Source of the DNA: JALQUL01 sp040382935
GTDB lineage: Bacteria > Pseudomonadota > Gammaproteobacteria > Burkholderiales > Burkholderiaceae_C
Length of the DNA: 64,000 nt
Assembly: GCA_040382935.1 (NCBI GenBank)
Contig: JBEIEP010000002.1
Span: 1 to 64,000, forward strand
Direction of reading: 5' to 3'
Positions 61,925-64,000 of the stretch are shown piece after piece; position 1 is the first letter of the stretch; every line of letters begins with the position of its first letter. The notes below the pieces were generated by a model that had not been told where the DNA came from, searched no databases, and was given only the letters and a program-made list of their open reading frames with translations. A program made the translations under genes and the position numbers.

Positions 61925-63079
61925 ATGCCGGTCAACCTGCTCGACTTTGATCTAGAGGGCTTGACTGCGTTTTGTTTGGGCCTGGGAGAAAAGCCCTTTC
62001 GCGCCCAGCAATTGTTCCGTTGGATACATCAAAAAGGTGTGGGTGACTTCGCCCAGATGACCGATTTAGCCAAATCGCTCCGTGACAAGCTGCCTGGCGT
62101 AGCCTATGTTGCCGGTTTACCCGTATTGAGCCGCAAGGCGTCAACGGACGGTACGGTCAAATGGCTGTTTGATGTAGGGCAGGGCAATGCGGTGGAGGCG
62201 GTTTTCATCCCGGAAACCGACCGAGCGACGCTTTGCATTTCGTCCCAGGCAGGCTGTGCAGTGGGGTGCCGATTTTGTTCCACGGGGTACCAAGGATTTA
62301 GCAGAAACCTCACCAGCGGCGAGATCGTCGCGCAGTTGTGGGCCATCGAGCACGAGTTGCGTCGACTTCGGGTGAGTACCGATCGCGTTATCAGCAACGT
62401 CGTCATGATGGGGATGGGCGAACCCTTGCAAAATTATTCGGCACTGGTTCCTGCGCTCAATACCATGTTGTCCGATCATGCCTACGGTTTGTCGCGCCGA
62501 AGGGTAACGGTGTCAACGTCAGGCGTTGTGCCCATGATAGCGCGCTTGGGTAAGGATTGCCCCGTGGCGCTGGCCGTCTCTTTACATGCGCCTTCAGACG
62601 ACTTGCGGTCCGACCTGGTACCACTGAACAAAAAATACCCCATCGCCGAACTGCTTGCCGCTTGCAAAGCCTACCTGGCCTATGCGCCACGGGACTTCAT
62701 TACCTTTGAATACTGTATGCTGGACGGTGTTAACGATAGTCCAGCCCAGGCTCACGCTTTGGTGCAATTGCTCGGCCTCAATTCTGCGACGCGGCTGCCC
62801 TGCAAAATTAACCTGATCCCGTTTAACCCATTTCCTCAGTCGGGACTGACCTGTTCGAGTGCCCTGGCCGTTAAGGCATTTGCGAACATCCTCAGTCAGG
62901 CCGGTATCGTCACCACGGTGCGAAAAACGCGCGGTGACGACATTGATGCGGCCTGCGGACAACTCGCCGGAGAAGTTAAGGACCGTACGCGGGTGCGTCA
63001 ACGTCTGTTACAGCCGCTTTCCAATTTATCGTCCGAATCTTTAAACCAAGCCGCAAGGTACGCGACTGTTACGGGTTAA
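61925..63079 (+). CDS. rlmN: Dual-specificity rRNA/tRNA adenine-C2 methyltransferase RlmN
   Basis: 384 aa from ATG 61925. Radical-SAM enzyme making m2A in 23S rRNA (2503) and some tRNAs. The [4Fe-4S] cysteines are in CAVGCRFCSTG (CxxxCxxC, about residues 110-120); GEPLQNY, the SLHAPSD block and the methyl-carrier cysteine near RKTRGDDIDAACGQL (about 338-352) are present. A TTG two codons earlier (61919) is less likely. Sits in the conserved ndk-rlmN-pilF order. Confidence 0.96.
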   Translation: MPVNLLDFDLEGLTAFCLGLGEKPFRAQQLFRWIHQKGVGDFAQMTDLAKSLRDKLPGVAYVAGLPVLSRKASTDGTVKWLFDVGQGNAVEAVFIPETDRATLCISSQAGCAVGCRFCSTGYQGFSRNLTSGEIVAQLWAIEHELRRLRVSTDRVISNVVMMGMGEPLQNYSALVPALNTMLSDHAYGLSRRRVTVSTSGVVPMIARLGKDCPVALAVSLHAPSDDLRSDLVPLNKKYPIAELLAACKAYLAYAPRDFITFEYCMLDGVNDSPAQAHALVQLLGLNSATRLPCKINLIPFNPFPQSGLTCSSALAVKAFANILSQAGIVTTVRKTRGDDIDAACGQLAGEVKDRTRVRQRLLQPLSNLSSESLNQAARYATVTG

Positions 63080-63091
63080 TGGAGGATTGAC

Positions 63092-63904
63092 ATGAACTCG
63101 ACAACGGCAAACTTGAAGTGGGCGCTACTTTTTGGACTCGGTTTGTTAATCGGCTGCGCGGTACCCAGCGGATCAAGCACAATCGCCAATGATGCACCGC
63201 AGCCGGTTACCAGTGACAGTCCGCAGGCTGACATTGCACGGCGAGCGAGTATCCGCCTAGAGTTGGCGAGCGGTTATCTTTCACAAAACAAGCCACAATT
63301 TGCCATTGATGAGGCCAATCAGGCTTTGGCCCTTGACCCTCGGATGACGGAGGCGCTGGTGGTGCGTGGCCTGGCCTATTCCCAAAACGGAGAGCCGGCC
63401 GCGGCTGAACAGAGTTATCGTCGGGCTTTGGCAATCGATGGTCAATACGGAAGCGCCTTGCACAATCTGGGATGGCTGCTTTGCCAGCAACGCAAGTTCC
63501 CAGACGCGCAATCTATGTTTCAACGTGCGTTGGAAGCACCCCGCTACCGCGACCATGTCCTTACTTGGTTGGCCAAGGGGGTGTGCGAAGTTAGTTCAGG
63601 GGCGTATACCGAGGCTAAAGTGAGCCTGCAGCGGGCCTTTGAGATGGAGCCCACGAACCCAATCGCCAATTTCAACTTGGGTAAGTTGTATTTCAAATTA
63701 CAAGATTTCAATCGTGCACAGTTTTACATCAATCGCATTAATTCAACGGCTCAAGCCAACGCCGAGTCGTTGCATCTGGGGATTTTGGTTGAGCGACGCT
63801 TAGGCGCTCATGAAAGGGCACGTATGATGTACCAGCAGTTACGAGCGGGGTTCCCCAACTCCTTGCAATTGGCTAGGCTGGACAGAGGAGACGACAATGA
63901 CTGA
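63092..63904 (+). CDS. pilF: Type IV pilus biogenesis/stability lipoprotein PilF (PilW)
   Basis: 270 aa. Outer-membrane lipoprotein needed for PilQ secretin localisation and multimerisation. A signal peptide ends at lipobox L-I-G-C (Cys23, followed by AVPSGSS). Six TPR-like repeats fill residues about 55-260, for example RASIRLELASGYLSQNKPQFA and ALHNLGWLLCQQRKFPDAQ-type units (quoted in part). GGAGG precedes the start. In some genomes this gene serves general envelope functions when pili are absent; no other pilus gene lies in the window. Confidence 0.88.
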   Translation: MNSTTANLKWALLFGLGLLIGCAVPSGSSTIANDAPQPVTSDSPQADIARRASIRLELASGYLSQNKPQFAIDEANQALALDPRMTEALVVRGLAYSQNGEPAAAEQSYRRALAIDGQYGSALHNLGWLLCQQRKFPDAQSMFQRALEAPRYRDHVLTWLAKGVCEVSSGAYTEAKVSLQRAFEMEPTNPIANFNLGKLYFKLQDFNRAQFYINRINSTAQANAESLHLGILVERRLGAHERARMMYQQLRAGFPNSLQLARLDRGDDND

Positions 63905-64000
63905 AAACGCAGCAATGCAAGAGGATGCGCAGGGTACGCCTGAAGCGTCCCAGCCTGATCTTGACGGCCTGAGTGTCATGATTTTGCCCATGGCGGAGTC
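63897..64000 (+). CDS. N-terminus of next gene (possibly RodZ-like), cut by window edge
   Basis: Begins at ATG 63897, overlapping pilF by 8 bp after AGAGGAG, and runs open to the edge (34 codons). The visible residues (MTENAAMQEDAQGTPEASQ ...) are acidic and not diagnostic. In related genomes, as I recall, pilF is followed by a helix-turn-helix RodZ-type protein and then ispG; the call rests only on that order. Confidence 0.4.
   Translation, partial: MTENAAMQEDAQGTPEASQPDLDGLSVMILPMAE

Overview
The window is a gene-dense stretch of a betaproteobacterial chromosome, most likely order Burkholderiales and close to Comamonadaceae. This rests on recognising the protein families and on the gene order (mdh / CoA-ester lyase / acnB; polA beside thrB-type homoserine kinase and a BPSS1780-family membrane protein; rpsB-tsf-pyrH-frr-uppS-cdsA-dxr-rseP-bamA-skp-lpxD-fabZ-lpxA-lpxB-rnhB; ndk-rlmN-pilF). 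No species is assigned. I count 54 protein genes (one disrupted by a stop codon, one cut by the right edge) and one tRNA. I saw no insertion sequence, prophage, CRISPR array, rRNA or plasmid function, and no block that looks foreign. It is core genome with a few odd spots.

Layout. 1-5,050: TCA genes mdh, a CitE-like lyase and acnB behind a good sigma70-type promoter and a 12-bp palindrome, closed by a terminator. 5,091-8,251: a tandem pair of exported trypsin/PDZ proteins, the first with an intact Ser-protease triad, the second a lipoprotein that has lost it. 8,273-10,051 (minus): a BPSS1780-type membrane protein gene broken by an in-frame TGA, and homoserine kinase. 10,144-12,963: polA. 12,985-17,766 (minus): aminotransferase, cysB, cbiX, lptG, lptF. 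17,843-21,073: pepA, holC and an orphan branched-chain amino-acid binding protein. 21,205-21,295: tRNA-Ser(GGA). 21,541-36,685: a long plus-strand run for translation (rpsB, tsf, frr), UMP kinase, isoprenoid/phospholipid synthesis, outer-membrane assembly and lipid A, ending in rnhB and a SpoU-type methyltransferase. 36,870-42,013: carA, carB, greA. 42,017-48,433: yhbY, rlmE, ftsH, folP, glmM and a DMT exporter. 48,732-54,323: the 2-oxoglutarate dehydrogenase operon sucA-sucB-lpd, then zapE and dinG. 57,529-64,000: bamD, rluD, scpB, rluB, ndk, rlmN, pilF and the start of a further gene.

Functionally the window joins central carbon metabolism (malate dehydrogenase, aconitase, 2-oxoglutarate dehydrogenase) with cell-envelope construction (UppS, CdsA, Dxr, RseP, BamA, BamD, Skp, LpxD/A/B, FabZ, LptF/G, GlmM). 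Starts were re-chosen where a Shine-Dalgarno sequence, an ATGA overlap or family N-termini pointed to a site other than the longest frame; several genes (lptF, holC, carA, lpxB, lpxD, ftsH, the SpoU methyltransferase) appear to use GTG or TTG.

Most worth a second look: the active/inactive protease pair with a C-terminal region reminiscent of plant DEG9; the stop codon inside the BPSS1780-type gene; the very short divergent yhbY/rlmE region, which may give a leaderless rlmE mRNA; the shared CATG at bamD/rluD; and leader hairpins ahead of greA, ftsH and ndk. I did not find a convincing new multi-gene system.
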